DNA of 64,000 nucleotides from Acetobacteraceae bacterium. GTDB taxonomy: Bacteria; Pseudomonadota; Alphaproteobacteria; Acetobacterales; Acetobacteraceae. The notes under the pieces are model-generated. The model saw nothing but the letters and a program-made list of their open reading frames with translations. It ran no database searches and was not told the DNA's origin. The translations under genes and the position numbers were made by a program. The stretch's first letter is position 1; each line of letters starts with the position of its first letter. Below, in pieces: positions 46,448 to 56,252 of this stretch. The stretch is taken from NCBI GenBank assembly GCA_004843165.1, contig CP039459.1, positions 62,001 through 126,000 on the forward strand, read 5' to 3'.

Positions 46448-47215
46448 TTAACGCATTTCCGTTGTCACTAAACACTTCATTTTTCCATTCTGGTCTTCAA
46501 TCATTAAATGACCTAAATCCGTAATGCCAACAAAACGCCCTTTTATAGCTGTTTCTCCTGCCCCTACCTCAAGAATCGTTCCTTTAGGACATGTTCTCAA
46601 AAGCCATTCTCTACGAATAGCTGGAAAACGCCCTATTTTCCAGCAGGAAAACCATTTTTTAGATTCTATTAAAATCTCTTTTGCAAGTTCTTCTGGGCGT
46701 ATCACAGGCGATCCTGTTTCTTTTATCGACGTTAAAAGCCTTCCTGGTATATTCGGCGATTGCGCAATATTCAAACCAATCCCAACAATAATATTTGCAA
46801 CCTCCCCCTCAAAAACGCTTTCTATCAGAATACCTGATATTTTACGTCCTTTCCACAAGAGATCATTCGGCCATTTTAAAGAAAGAAACGATGCCGCTTC
46901 CGGTAATAAAATTCTTTTTAGGACTTCATAAACAGAAATCCCTATCAGATAGGGCGCAGCTTGAATAAAAGACTGAAACTCTGAGAAAGAAAAATTTAAA
47001 TTTTCAGAAGGAAAGTTAGACTTAAGCGTAAATGAAAAGGCTAAATTGCCCGATGGTGTATGCCATTTACGTTGATGTGTTCCCCGTCCCGCAGTCTGCG
47101 AATACGCAACAACGGCAAGAACACCTTCCGCTCCGCTAGAAATATAATCGAAACATCTATCCGAAGTGGATGGAATTGTATTATGGATCTCAAAGATCCA
47201 TTCTTCATAAGTCAT
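46448..47215 (-). CDS. birA: biotin-[acetyl-CoA-carboxylase] ligase
   Basis: Attaches biotin to carboxylase carrier proteins. The 255 residues contain the biotinyl-AMP loop TAGRGTHQRKWHTPSGNLAF, then SLKWPNDLLWKGRKISGILIE and a C-terminal small domain. There is no N-terminal helix-turn-helix, so this is a class I (non-regulatory) BirA. It starts immediately after tRNA-Val on the same strand; in many alphaproteobacteria the nuo operon lies between these two. Confidence 0.93.
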   Translation of the reverse strand: MTYEEWIFEIHNTIPSTSDRCFDYISSGAEGVLAVVAYSQTAGRGTHQRKWHTPSGNLAFSFTLKSNFPSENLNFSFSEFQSFIQAAPYLIGISVYEVLKRILLPEAASFLSLKWPNDLLWKGRKISGILIESVFEGEVANIIVGIGLNIAQSPNIPGRLLTSIKETGSPVIRPEELAKEILIESKKWFSCWKIGRFPAIRREWLLRTCPKGTILEVGAGETAIKGRFVGITDLGHLMIEDQNGKMKCLVTTEMR

Positions 47216-47224
47216 TTTTTTATA

Positions 47225-47299
47225 TGGTGGGCGATGACGGGATCGAACCGCCGACCCTCTCGGTGTAAACGAGATGCTCTACCTCTAAGCTAATCGCCC
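47225..47299 (-). tRNA. tRNA-Val (TAC)
   Basis: A 75-base cloverleaf: acceptor GGGCGAT pairs with ATCGCCC, the anticodon stem CTCGT/ACGAG region encloses anticodon TAC, the T arm contains TTCGATC, and the CCA end is encoded. Anticodon TAC reads GUA and GUG valine codons. It lies downstream of hupB on the same strand and upstream of birA, with only 9 bases to the birA start codon. Confidence 0.95.
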
Positions 47300-47330
47300 G
47301 CTGATGACAATGCAAAATTTTTAATGTTTT

Positions 47331-47376
47331 GGCAAGGGGAAAATTTAAAAAATTTTCCATACCTTGCCGTTTTTTT
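47331..47376 (+). terminator. strong hairpin with T-run, plus-strand orientation
   Basis: Arms GGCAAGG/CCTTGCC and GGAAAATTT/AAATTTTCC form a long stem with a 3-base loop and a 3-base ATA bulge. On the plus strand the stem is followed by G and then seven T bases (47370-47376), the classical intrinsic terminator layout. All nearby genes run on the minus strand, where the stem is instead preceded by A bases and followed by AAAACATT. It may stop antisense transcripts or help end hupB. Confidence 0.6.
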
Positions 47377-47385
47377 CTGATTAAA

Positions 47386-47670
47386 TCAGTTAACCGCTTC
47401 TTTTAACGATTTTCCTGGTTTAAAGCGCACAGAGTTAGAGGCTGGAATATCAATCTCTTCTTTTGTTTGAGGATTGCGTCCTTTGGTAGCCTTTCTGTGA
47501 ACTCTCACAAAACTTCCAAAACCAACTAGACGAACCTCCCCCTGCGCCGCCAATGTTTCGGCGATTGTCTTAAACAGAGCATCAACAGCTTCTCCAGCTT
47601 TTGCCTTTGGAAGATCCACGGCATCAGCGACAGCTGCAATTAATTCCTGCTTATTAAGCGGTTTTTTCAT
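47386..47670 (-). CDS. hupB: DNA-binding protein HU
   Basis: Small nucleoid protein of 94 residues. It has the HU fold pattern: KPLNKQELIAAVADAVDLPKAKAGEAVDALF in the helical part (in two runs), VRLVGFGSFVRVHRKATKGRNP in the beta arm with the conserved GRNPxT-type tip, and FKPGKSLKEAVN at the end. An AGG Shine-Dalgarno lies before the ATG. It lies downstream of lon in the proteostasis cluster and upstream of tRNA-Val. Confidence 0.97.
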   Translation of the reverse strand: MKKPLNKQELIAAVADAVDLPKAKAGEAVDALFKTIAETLAAQGEVRLVGFGSFVRVHRKATKGRNPQTKEEIDIPASNSVRFKPGKSLKEAVN

Positions 47671-47741
47671 TTTATTAGGCCTTTCAATGCTGTAATCCGG
47701 AAGTGACCAAAAAAGTGTCCGGACATTATGTGCCTTCTGGA

Positions 47742-47771
47742 AAAATAGAAAGAGCCATCAACTAAAGTCAA
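47742..47771 (-). promoter_or_regulatory. candidate hupB promoter
   Basis: On the minus strand a -35 box TTGACT (47766-47771, five of six) is followed by an 18-base spacer and -10 TATTTT (47742-47747, four of six). It lies about 70 bases before the hupB start codon. Two TCCGGA palindromes between it and the start could fold into a small leader stem. HU is usually transcribed separately from lon, which fits. Confidence 0.5.
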
Positions 47772-47796
47772 CCATTCTTTTATTTCTCCACAAGAC

Positions 47797-50274
47797 TTAC
47801 TGAGATAGAGACTGAGAAAGCACACTTTTCTGCACTTTCTCTGTCGAAAAAGAAGACTCCAACAAAGTTAAAGAAGTTTGATCTCCGACAAGCGCCTCAC
47901 GAAGCACTTCCTTTACATCTGTAATCGGAATAATTTCAAGAGTCTGAAGCACTTCTTGTGCCATATCCTTGAGATCTTTTTCATTTTCTTTGGGAATTAG
48001 AACCTTTTTGATACCGGCCCTTAAAGCTGCAAGAAGTTTTTCCTTTAAACCGCCAATCGCCAAAACACGTCCCTGAAGCGTAACCTCACCTGTCATGGCA
48101 ATATCCTGACGAACCTGCAAGCCTGTAAAAATACTGGTTAAAGCAAGTACTAAAGCAATCCCTGCTGAGGGACCATCTTTTGGCACGGCTCCCTCTGGTA
48201 AATGTACATGAACATCTCTTTCCTCTAAAAGAAACTTCTGGATACCCATTTCCGGTGCATGTGACTTTACCCAAGAAAAAGCCGTTGCAAGACTTTCCTG
48301 CATCACATCACCTAGCTTCCCTGTGCTTTGAATTTTTCCTTTTCCTGCCATAAGAAGCGCTTCAATTGTTAGCAACTCACCGCCAACTTGCGTCCATGCA
48401 AGGCCATTGACGACGCCAATGCGATTTTCTTCAAAAGCCACAGAATGATGATAATGGGGAACGCCAAGATAATCAGAAAGGTTTTCAGGCGTCACCTCAA
48501 CTGTTTCTTTTTTACCGGAAAGAACATGCGCCTTTACAATCTTACGTGCGATTTTTCCAAGCTCTCGCTCCAGAGAACGAACACCCGATTCACGTGTATA
48601 ATGTCGAATAATCTCTAAAATCGTTGCTTCTGAAAGCAACCATTCTTTTTTCTGAAGATTATTTTCTTTGGTCTGCTTCTCAACAAGATGCTGACGCGCA
48701 ATCTCTAACTTCTCTTTTTCAGAATAACCAGAAAGATGAATAATTTCCATCCGATCCAAGAGCGGCGCCGGCATTTCCAATGAATTTGCCGTTGCAATAA
48801 ACATAACCTTGGAAAGATCATATCCGACTTCTAGATAATGATCTGAAAACGCATTATTTTGCTCAGGATCTAAAACCTCTAAAAGAGCTGAAGAAGGGTC
48901 TCCCCGCCAGTCGTTGCCCATTTTATCAATTTCATCTAAAAGCATCAACGGATTTGAGCTTTCTGCTTTTTTTAGTCCTTGAATAATTCTTCCGGGCATT
49001 GCGCCAATATAAGTGCGGCGATGCCCTCTTATTTCAGATTCATCTTTTACGCCCCCTAAAGAAATCCGTGACAAGCGCCGCCCCGTTGCCTCAGCAATTG
49101 AACGTGCCAAAGATGTCTTTCCAACGCCTGGCGGCCCTACCAAGCATAGGATAGGCCCTTTTAATTTCTTAGAACGGCTTTGCACGGCCAAATATTCAAG
49201 AATGCGATCTTTAACCTTCTCCAAAGCATAATGACGTTTGTCTAAAACTTTTTCTGCCTTTGCTAAGGAAGTCGACAAAGTGGAAAATTTATTCCAAGGC
49301 AGAGAAACAACACAATCCAAATAATTCCTAAGAATAGTATTCTCCGGAGACATCGGATTCATATTTCTAAGTTTTTTTAAGTCCTGAAGTGACTTTGTTT
49401 TAGCCTCCTCAGGCATTTTCATACGCTTGATTTTACGCTCTAATTCACCGAGCTCATCTTCATCGCTCTCAACATCTTCCAATTCTTTTTGGATGGCCTT
49501 CATCTGTTCGCTTAAAAAATACTCTTTCTGCGACTTCTCCATTTGCTTTTTTACACGCTCTTGGAGTCGATCATCCATCTTTAAAACTTCCAGCTCTGCC
49601 TCTAGATGAGCTGAAACCTTCTTTATGCGCACAGCAAGATCCAACTGCTCTAAAAGAGCTTGCTTGTCAGAAATTTTCAGACTTATATAGCCTGCGATCG
49701 TATCTGCCATCTGAGAGAAATTTTTAAGCTCAGAAACACTATTCAAAACCTCTGGCGCAATCTTTTTATTGAGCTGAGAGAATAACTCAAACTTTAAGGA
49801 AAGTGTTTTTCCTAAGGAGGAGAAGTCCTGATCCGATTTTTTTTCTGATAAAATTGTCGGACGCGCTGAAAAATATCCCTCTTTATCTGAAAGAGCTGTA
49901 AGACGCGCACGTGACTGCCCTTCCACTAAAATTTTTACGGTGCCATCTGGCAAAGTCAAAATCTGTAGAATCTTAGCAAGAACGCCAACCTTATACAGAT
50001 CTTTCACTTTTGGATCATCTTGATCCTTATCTTTTTGTGCAACCAAAAGAATATGATGCTCATGACTTTCAAGAGCCCTCAAAGATCTTAAAGATTTTTC
50101 TCGTGCAACAAAGAGCGGAACAACCACACGGGGAAATACAACAATATTTCTCAGCGGCAAAACCGGCAGAACTGATTTTTCAGGTTTTCTTTTCAAGGAA
50201 TCCTGAGGCTCATCAGAAAAATCATGTCCGGCAGCAAAGCCACCGGACACAGCATCATTTTTAAAATTTATCAT
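47797..50274 (-). CDS. lon: ATP-dependent protease Lon
   Basis: Hexameric AAA+ serine protease for misfolded and regulatory proteins. The 825 residues (ATG at 50274) include the N-terminal LAN domain ([20 protein letters not shown]), Walker [14 protein letters not shown], the sensor region, and the Ser-Lys dyad in [17 protein letters not shown] with a downstream Lys in [18 protein letters not shown]. It follows clpX by about 48 bases. A TTG three codons earlier is a possible start. Confidence 0.97.
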   Translation of the reverse strand: MINFKNDAVSGGFAAGHDFSDEPQDSLKRKPEKSVLPVLPLRNIVVFPRVVVPLFVAREKSLRSLRALESHEHHILLVAQKDKDQDDPKVKDLYKVGVLAKILQILTLPDGTVKILVEGQSRARLTALSDKEGYFSARPTILSEKKSDQDFSSLGKTLSLKFELFSQLNKKIAPEVLNSVSELKNFSQMADTIAGYISLKISDKQALLEQLDLAVRIKKVSAHLEAELEVLKMDDRLQERVKKQMEKSQKEYFLSEQMKAIQKELEDVESDEDELGELERKIKRMKMPEEAKTKSLQDLKKLRNMNPMSPENTILRNYLDCVVSLPWNKFSTLSTSLAKAEKVLDKRHYALEKVKDRILEYLAVQSRSKKLKGPILCLVGPPGVGKTSLARSIAEATGRRLSRISLGGVKDESEIRGHRRTYIGAMPGRIIQGLKKAESSNPLMLLDEIDKMGNDWRGDPSSALLEVLDPEQNNAFSDHYLEVGYDLSKVMFIATANSLEMPAPLLDRMEIIHLSGYSEKEKLEIARQHLVEKQTKENNLQKKEWLLSEATILEIIRHYTRESGVRSLERELGKIARKIVKAHVLSGKKETVEVTPENLSDYLGVPHYHHSVAFEENRIGVVNGLAWTQVGGELLTIEALLMAGKGKIQSTGKLGDVMQESLATAFSWVKSHAPEMGIQKFLLEERDVHVHLPEGAVPKDGPSAGIALVLALTSIFTGLQVRQDIAMTGEVTLQGRVLAIGGLKEKLLAALRAGIKKVLIPKENEKDLKDMAQEVLQTLEIIPITDVKEVLREALVGDQTSLTLLESSFSTEKVQKSVLSQSLSQ

Positions 50275-50322
50275 ACAGAACAAATCAATATTTTATTGCA
50301 CACTGCTTTTTCCTAAAAGGAA

Positions 50323-51585
50323 CTAGGCAGCTTCATTTGAAGAAATCTTTTCTGCCTGAATATATTGTGGAGAAGCAGATCCTTGAATAACGTCTTTTGT
50401 AATTTTAACTTCAGCGATGTCTCTTCGACTTGGCAAGTCAAACATCGTATCAAGCAAAACTTCCTCTAGAATAGAGCGTAAACCCCTTGCCCCTGTTTTT
50501 CTTTTAATGGCACGTTCTGCAATTTCGTCTAAAGCCTCAGAATTAAAAGTAAGCTTTGTATTCTCCATCTCAAAAAGACGTGCATATTGCTTCACCAAAG
50601 CATTTTTAGGCTCTGCCAAGATACGTACAAGCGCTTTTTTATCGAGATCATCTAACGTTGCAATGACAGGTAAGCGGCCAATAAATTCAGGAATTAAGCC
50701 ATATTTCATCAAGTCTTCAGGCTCAAGATCTCTCAGAAGATCCCCTAACTTTTGCTCATCCGCAGATCGCACATCTGCACCAAAGCCCATAACCGTACCA
50801 CGACCTCGCGCTTCAATAATTTTACTCAACCCCGCGAACGCCCCTCCGCAAATGAATAAAACATTCGTCGTATCAACTTGTACAAATTCTTGTTGAGGAT
50901 GTTTTCTGCCGCCATTTTTAGGAACAGAGGCAACCGTCCCCTCCATCAATTTTAGAAGCGCTTGCTGAACGCCTTCTCCAGAAACATCACGGGTGATCGA
51001 AGGATTATCAGATTTGCGTGTAATCTTATCAATCTCATCAATATAGATAATTCCACGTTGCGCTTTTTCGACATCATAATCTGCCGCTTGCAACAACTTC
51101 AAGACAATAGTTTCGACATCCTCGCCAACATAACCAGCCTCAGTCAATGTGGTTGCATCCGCCATTGCAAAAGGAACGTTTAGAATTCTAGCGAGTGTTT
51201 GCGCTAAAAGTGTCTTACCTGATCCTGTTGGGCCCACCAGAAGAATATTAGATTTCGAAATTTCAACATCATCGTCTATCTGAAGAGATTCTAAACGTTT
51301 ATAATGATTATAAACCGCAACAGAAAGCGCCTTCTTTGCATGATTTTGGTCAATCACATAATCATTTAAGATTTTAAATATTTCCTGTGGAACTGGAATT
51401 TCATCTGTGTCGGTCGCAATTTTCCCGTCTTTGCGTTCTTGACGGATAATATCCCCACACAATTCCACACATTCATTACAGATAAATACCGTAGGTCCTG
51501 CAATAAGTTTCTTAACCGCTGTCTGAGACTTTCCACAGAAAGAGCAATACAAAACCTTATCAGATGAAGATGATTTCTCGTTCAT
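50323..51585 (-). CDS. clpX: ATP-dependent Clp protease ATPase subunit ClpX
   Basis: AAA+ unfoldase that feeds ClpP. The 420 residues have an N-terminal zinc-binding domain ([22 protein letters not shown]), Walker [17 protein letters not shown], the GYVGEDVE pore loop, Walker [11 protein letters not shown], and the sensor and RLP regions. In alphaproteobacteria such as Caulobacter ClpXP controls cell-cycle regulators. It follows clpP after about 83 bases, where no strong terminator is seen. Confidence 0.98.
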   Translation of the reverse strand: MNEKSSSSDKVLYCSFCGKSQTAVKKLIAGPTVFICNECVELCGDIIRQERKDGKIATDTDEIPVPQEIFKILNDYVIDQNHAKKALSVAVYNHYKRLESLQIDDDVEISKSNILLVGPTGSGKTLLAQTLARILNVPFAMADATTLTEAGYVGEDVETIVLKLLQAADYDVEKAQRGIIYIDEIDKITRKSDNPSITRDVSGEGVQQALLKLMEGTVASVPKNGGRKHPQQEFVQVDTTNVLFICGGAFAGLSKIIEARGRGTVMGFGADVRSADEQKLGDLLRDLEPEDLMKYGLIPEFIGRLPVIATLDDLDKKALVRILAEPKNALVKQYARLFEMENTKLTFNSEALDEIAERAIKRKTGARGLRSILEEVLLDTMFDLPSRRDIAEVKITKDVIQGSASPQYIQAEKISSNEAA

Positions 51586-51668
51586 TCAAATTCTTTCGCC
51601 AACTTATCAATCTCTTCAAATAATCTTTGAAGAAAATTGTAACAGTAAATTTTATAAAAATTTACAAA

Positions 51669-52307
51669 TTATTTCTCTTCCCCATCCTGTATGTGGCGCT
51701 TAACCACTTCATCTACAAGACCAAAGGACTTCGCTTCTTCTGCAGAAAGATAACGATCCCGCTCCAACGCCTCTTCAATTTCAGCAACAGAACGCCCTGT
51801 ATGGAAGTGATAAATATCATTGAGACGGCGTCTAATTTCTAAAATTTCTTGCGCCTGAATCTCAATATCAGAAGCCTGCCCCTGAGCGCCGCCAGAAGGT
51901 TGATGCACCATAACACGAGAATTAGGGAGGCAGAAACGACGTCCCGCTTCACCTGCGGCAAGTAGCAAGGACCCCATAGAGGCAGCCTGCCCTATGCAAA
52001 CGGTACTAACAGGCGCACGAATATACTGCATTGTATCATAAATTGCCAAGCCGGCGCTTACAACACCACCTGGGCTATTAATATAAAAAGAAATCTCTTT
52101 TTTAGGATTTACACTTTCTAGGTACAAAAGCTGCGCACACAAGACAGAGGCAACCTGATCGTAAACAGGCCCTGTCAGAAAAATAATACGCTCTTGTAAT
52201 AGACGTGAATAAATATCAAACGCACGCTCTCCACGTGGCGTTTGCTCAACAACCATCGGTATTAAAGAACTTGCCGATATATCTTTTCCAAATTGTGAAG
52301 AAAACAC
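51669..52307 (-). CDS. clpP: ATP-dependent Clp protease proteolytic subunit ClpP
   Basis: Serine protease barrel of ClpXP and ClpAP. The 212 residues contain the catalytic Ser in [16 protein letters not shown], the catalytic His in [15 protein letters not shown] and the Asp region in [13 protein letters not shown]. The start is GTG at 52307, preceded by a very strong GGGGGAGG ribosome binding site six bases upstream; a later ATG would remove the N-terminus. A large hairpin with a T-run lies only 28 bases upstream of the start (see the terminator at 52336). Confidence 0.96.
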   Translation of the reverse strand: MFSSQFGKDISASSLIPMVVEQTPRGERAFDIYSRLLQERIIFLTGPVYDQVASVLCAQLLYLESVNPKKEISFYINSPGGVVSAGLAIYDTMQYIRAPVSTVCIGQAASMGSLLLAAGEAGRRFCLPNSRVMVHQPSGGAQGQASDIEIQAQEILEIRRRLNDIYHFHTGRSVAEIEEALERDRYLSAEEAKSFGLVDEVVKRHIQDGEEK

Positions 52308-52335
52308 CCTACACCTCCCCCGCTTTACTTAAAAA

Positions 52336-52371
52336 CTTAACTTTTGGGAAATCTCTCTCCCAAAAGTTAAG
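52336..52371 (-). terminator. intrinsic terminator between tig and clpP
   Basis: A perfect 14-base-pair stem, CTTAACTTTTGGGA/TCCCAAAAGTTAAG, encloses an 8-base loop. On the minus strand it is followed by five T bases. It ends tig transcripts, or acts as an attenuator before clpP, because it lies just 28 bases before the clpP start. A weaker hairpin with arms TCCAAC/GTTGGA (52386-52391 and 52404-52409) precedes it. Confidence 0.75.
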
Positions 52372-52427
52372 AAAACAGTTCTTAATCCAACAAGCGGACA
52401 AAAGTTGGACTTAATTAACGTTTAAAA

Positions 52428-53813
52428 TTACTCCGCTCTAATGCCAAATTGCTGGGTTTCACCTTCGCTAACCAGCTTTGCAAGCGCTTCCATCTCAATT
52501 TCATCTTCAGAAATTTCCACTTTCTCCAAAAGGAAGTCCATGACTTTTCCTTCAAGGATTGGGCCTTTCAAAGCATTCATAGAACCTTCATTGCCTAAGA
52601 AATACTGTAGAACTTTTTGTTCTTGCCCCGGAAAACGTGCGATCTCTGCTTGAAGTGCACCCATCAATTCCTCTTGGGAGACTTCCATCTTTTCTTTTTG
52701 AGCAATTTCAGAAAGCAATAGACCTAAGCTGACACGTCGCTTTGCAATGGCACGATATTCTGTCTTGAGAGTATCTTCATCTTTTAGTGCCTCAGAAGGA
52801 TCAATGCGTCCAGCAGATCTCTCTTGCTGCAAATGGCTCCAAATTTGATTGAATTCAGATTCAACCATTTCATCTGAAATTTCGAAATCCACTTTACCAA
52901 TAAGCGCATCAAGCATGTCACGCTTAAGAGAAAGATTAGAAAGCTCCTTAGCTTCTGCCTCTAGACGTGTACGAATATCTTCTTTGAGCTTATCTAGATT
53001 TTCAAAACCGGCAGCCTTAGCAAGCTCCTCACCGACAGGATAAGTCGTTGGCACCATGATTGCGAGAAGATCAATATCAAAAGTAACTTCTTTCCCTGCA
53101 AGCTCTTCTGCCTGATAATCTTTGGGGAAAGTAACATTAATAACTTTCTTCTCTCCGGCAGACATACCGACCATTTGTTCAGCAAACCCTGGGATAAAAC
53201 CTGCACCGCCGAGTTCAACATCAACGCCTTTACCTGCTCCGCCCTCAAAAGGGGTACCATCCTTTTTGCCTAAGAAATCGACACGAACAATATCCCCCTC
53301 TTCTGAAGGGCGTTTTTCTTCAAGTTCTTTTGGGAAACGAGATTGCTCAGAAACTTCTTTAAGTGCTTTCTCAACAGAATCATCAGAAATTTTACTGACA
53401 TGACGTGTTAATTTAATGTCTGAAACATCTGGAATTTTAATTTCAGGCAAAACACTGACTTCAATCTCAAAAGAAAGTTCTTTCGAAGCGTCTGCTTCCT
53501 CACCTTCTCCGGCGAAAGGAAAAGAAATTAACTTCACTTTTGGCTGTCCTGCAGGACGGAAATCATTCTCTTTAAGAATTTCTTCCCACGCTTTTTGAAT
53601 TAAAGCATCAACAGCCTCATGCTGTGCAGACTGACCAAAACGTTGCTTAACAATAGAAAGAGGAACCTTACCTGGACGAAACCCTGGAAGCTTTAGGTCC
53701 GCGCCATATTTCTGAAGAGATTCTTTAACTCTAACTTCACAATCTTCATTTGAAATAGTAACCGTAAATTTCTCAATCAGATTCTCTTTTTCAGCTACAG
53801 GTGTAATTTTCAT
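52428..53813 (-). CDS. tig: trigger factor
   Basis: Ribosome-bound chaperone and peptidyl-prolyl isomerase. The 461 residues start at the ATG at 53813 (a TTG two codons earlier is unlikely). The ribosome-docking signature is GFRPGKVPLSIVKQRFG, near residue 47, followed by an FKBP-type isomerase domain (about 160-245; GDIVRVDFLGKKDGTPFEGG) and a long helical C-terminal arm domain. Residues 90-115 hold a Glu/Lys-rich insert. It heads the tig-clpP-clpX-lon-hupB cluster. Confidence 0.96.
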   Translation of the reverse strand: MKITPVAEKENLIEKFTVTISNEDCEVRVKESLQKYGADLKLPGFRPGKVPLSIVKQRFGQSAQHEAVDALIQKAWEEILKENDFRPAGQPKVKLISFPFAGEGEEADASKELSFEIEVSVLPEIKIPDVSDIKLTRHVSKISDDSVEKALKEVSEQSRFPKELEEKRPSEEGDIVRVDFLGKKDGTPFEGGAGKGVDVELGGAGFIPGFAEQMVGMSAGEKKVINVTFPKDYQAEELAGKEVTFDIDLLAIMVPTTYPVGEELAKAAGFENLDKLKEDIRTRLEAEAKELSNLSLKRDMLDALIGKVDFEISDEMVESEFNQIWSHLQQERSAGRIDPSEALKDEDTLKTEYRAIAKRRVSLGLLLSEIAQKEKMEVSQEELMGALQAEIARFPGQEQKVLQYFLGNEGSMNALKGPILEGKVMDFLLEKVEISEDEIEMEALAKLVSEGETQQFGIRAE

Positions 53814-53996
53814 ATCCAATAAAATTCCTTCTGGACCCTTTTAAAATTTATCACGGAAACATAGCAGAGCGTAATAATTCCCGCTAGCCATAGATAAGAT
53901 GAAAGAAATAAATTAAAAGCCATCACAGCACAAAAAGATCAAAAGACATAAAAATCTTTTGATTTTCCAAAGAAAATATTTTTTTCTTGAAGAGAA

Positions 53997-54081
<85 letters not shown>

Positions 54082-54338
54082 TGATGTGTACTGAAGTACT
54101 GAACAAGGCAATCAATAGCCTTCCCTAAAAAAAAAGACAAGCCCTTATTTTTCAAAAAGATATTTTTTTTGAAAAAATAGTTTCAGCCTTATTCGAACAG
54201 TTCTAAATAAACTTTTCTTTAGAGTCTTCATTTTATCTTCTAAACAGAGTATATCTTTCAAAGAACTAAAATAAAATCTGTTATATTTGCAGGTTTATTA
54301 TAAATCTGTAAGCAATATTTAAGAAAGATATTATTGAT
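54082..54338. other. A/T-rich intergenic region, no gene seen
   Basis: The longest gene-free stretch of the window (257 bases), between the divergent tRNA-Leu and the small membrane protein. It contains a long A/T-only imperfect hairpin (TATTTTTCAAAAA at 54146-54158, with its partner at 54166-54179), A- and T-runs and a short GTACT-AGTAC palindrome close to the tRNA. No open frame of use is seen. It should hold the promoters of both flanking genes, but no consensus pair stands out. Confidence 0.4.
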
Positions 54339-54785
54339 ATGATCACAGGAATGCTGTGGAGCACGGTTTTAGCTATCCATCTCCTTTGTATGGCCTATTG
54401 GGTTGGCGGGGGGCTGTCTGTCTGGCGCTCTGATCTCGTTACAGATCGTTCTTTATTAGGTGTTCATAATCTTTCCTTAAGATTTCAACTTTATTCACGT
54501 TATTACCGAACATTATGGCATGTCATGCCACTTTCTGCGATTTCTGGCGTTGCTTTATTATGCAATATGGGGGCTACCCCTTCGCCGATTTATCACATAA
54601 TGATGCTGTGCTGGGTATTGATGACAGGCCTCTTTCTTTGGGCTTATTTCTCTCCTTTGAGAGAATTAAAACGTGCGCTTCGTATGCAGCCAAAATCTCT
54701 TGTACGCATTCGTAATATCACACTTCTGATGGCTTTTATTGGGATTGTCGCGACATGCGCCGGTGCCTTTAGAGAGTTAATTTAA
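54339..54785 (+). CDS. small integral membrane protein, CopD-like
   Basis: Protein of 148 residues with about four hydrophobic segments (about 5-24, 60-78, 85-103 and 125-145) and several His and Tyr residues facing the first helices (AIHLLCMAYWVGGGLSVW). The opening resembles CopD or HemJ-like membrane proteins that start with a His in helix 1, but I cannot assign the family firmly. It is transcribed in the same direction as the following helicase gene, with 90 bases between. A role in copper or haem handling is possible only as a guess. Confidence 0.6.
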   Translation: MITGMLWSTVLAIHLLCMAYWVGGGLSVWRSDLVTDRSLLGVHNLSLRFQLYSRYYRTLWHVMPLSAISGVALLCNMGATPSPIYHIMMLCWVLMTGLFLWAYFSPLRELKRALRMQPKSLVRIRNITLLMAFIGIVATCAGAFRELI

Positions 54786-54875
54786 AATTTGGAGCATTTG
54801 TACAATTTCTCAATTTATAGCCTGGGCTATGTAGAGTAATTTTTGTTTCAATCTAGGACATTACCTTTACACATT

Positions 54876-56252
54876 ATGACTAATTTTCACGCTCTTAAGC
54901 TAAAATCTGAGCTCCTTAAAGCCCTTGATGATTTAGGGCATACTATCCCTACCCCTATTCAATCTATTACAATTCCACATTTTTTAGATGGAAGAGATGT
55001 TTTAGGAATTGCACAAACAGGAACAGGTAAGACAGCAGCTTTTGTTTTGCCTATGTTGCATCAGCTTGCTTCTGGTCGTGCACGTGCACGCATGCCACGC
55101 GCGCTTATCCTAGAGCCAACACGTGAATTAGCCCTTCAAGTTTCAAAAAATCTTACAGAATACGGCAAATATCTTCCCCTTTCCCATGCACTCCTTATCG
55201 GTGGCGAGTCTATGGGGGTTCAAAAAGAAAAGCTCTCTAAAGGTGTTGATATCGTTGTCGCCACACCTGGCCGTTTACTTGACCTTTTTGAGCGTGGCGC
55301 TCTTTTACTTACGCAAACAAAGATTTTGATTGTGGATGAAGCAGACCGTATGCTTGATATGGGCTTTATTCCCGATATTGAAAAAATTGTTCGATTTTTA
55401 CCAAAAAATCGTCAGACCATTTTCTTATCGGCAACAATGACATCAGATATCCGGAAACTCGCAGGTAACTTCTTGAACAATCCGGAAGAGATTACAGTTT
55501 CACGTCCCTCCTCTAAGGCAAAAACGATTGAGGAAACAGCCTATCTTCTATCTAATAAAAGCGCCAAGACACGTTTTCTGCGGCAGCTTTTAGAGACGGA
55601 TAAGCCTGTCAGCGCCCTCGTCTTTTGTAATCAAAAAAAAGAAGTCAAAAATCTGGAAAGACTTTTGCAAAAACATGGCTTCTCTCTTGGCGCTTTACAT
55701 GGAGATTTATCACAGGATCTACGTTTTAAAACGCTTGAACAATTTAGAAATGGTGATATTCCGCTTCTCATTTGCTCAGATGTCGCTGCCCGTGGCATTG
55801 ATGTTGATGAGTTGTCTCATGTTTACAATTACGATCTTCCCCGTAACCCTGAAGATTATGTTCACCGTATTGGTCGGACAGGAAGGGCAGGAAGAAAAGG
55901 ATGGGCAAAAAGCCTTCTTTGTGAACAAGATATGCCTCTCTTAGAAGAGATTAATAAACTTACAGAAAAAGAAATTAAGCTTATTAAGCATTCTTCTGAC
56001 ACTTCAAAAGAAGAATCCAAGTCCCCTTCTGAAAAAGAAACAATCCCTGAAAAGATTACTGAAAAACCTTCTGTCGTAGAGAAAAAAACAGCTCGTAAAA
56101 ATACTTCAAAACCATCCAAAAAAGAAGTGTTACCTTCTACCCTTGCGGATGAAGAAATAACACCTTCTTTCTTACGTGCCGAACAGACTTTTAAGTCCTT
56201 TAGCACAGATGACGATACTTTACCGGCTTTTCTAAGAATCTCTGCGCTCTAA
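54876..56252 (+). CDS. DEAD-box ATP-dependent RNA helicase (RhlE-like)
   Basis: RNA helicase of 458 residues from the ATG at 54876 (a TTG 11 codons earlier is less likely). It has the Q motif (PTPIQ), Walker A AQTGTGKTAAF, the DEAD box VDEADRMLDMGF, SAT (FLSATM), and motif VI HRIGRTGRAGRKG. A C-terminal tail of about 90 residues is rich in Lys, Glu and Ser and likely disordered. This resembles RhlE or DeaD-type helicases acting on ribosomes or mRNA decay, and RNase J is nearby in the genome region. It converges with the IscA-like gene by a 4-base overlap. Confidence 0.93.
   Translation: MTNFHALKLKSELLKALDDLGHTIPTPIQSITIPHFLDGRDVLGIAQTGTGKTAAFVLPMLHQLASGRARARMPRALILEPTRELALQVSKNLTEYGKYLPLSHALLIGGESMGVQKEKLSKGVDIVVATPGRLLDLFERGALLLTQTKILIVDEADRMLDMGFIPDIEKIVRFLPKNRQTIFLSATMTSDIRKLAGNFLNNPEEITVSRPSSKAKTIEETAYLLSNKSAKTRFLRQLLETDKPVSALVFCNQKKEVKNLERLLQKHGFSLGALHGDLSQDLRFKTLEQFRNGDIPLLICSDVAARGIDVDELSHVYNYDLPRNPEDYVHRIGRTGRAGRKGWAKSLLCEQDMPLLEEINKLTEKEIKLIKHSSDTSKEESKSPSEKETIPEKITEKPSVVEKKTARKNTSKPSKKEVLPSTLADEEITPSFLRAEQTFKSFSTDDDTLPAFLRISAL

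Noticed and set aside
54121-54180. A/T-only hairpin between tRNA-Leu and the small membrane protein gene
   Set aside because: Stem is imperfect and made almost entirely of A-T pairs, and does not lie behind a gene on either strand; chance is likely in such A/T-rich DNA.
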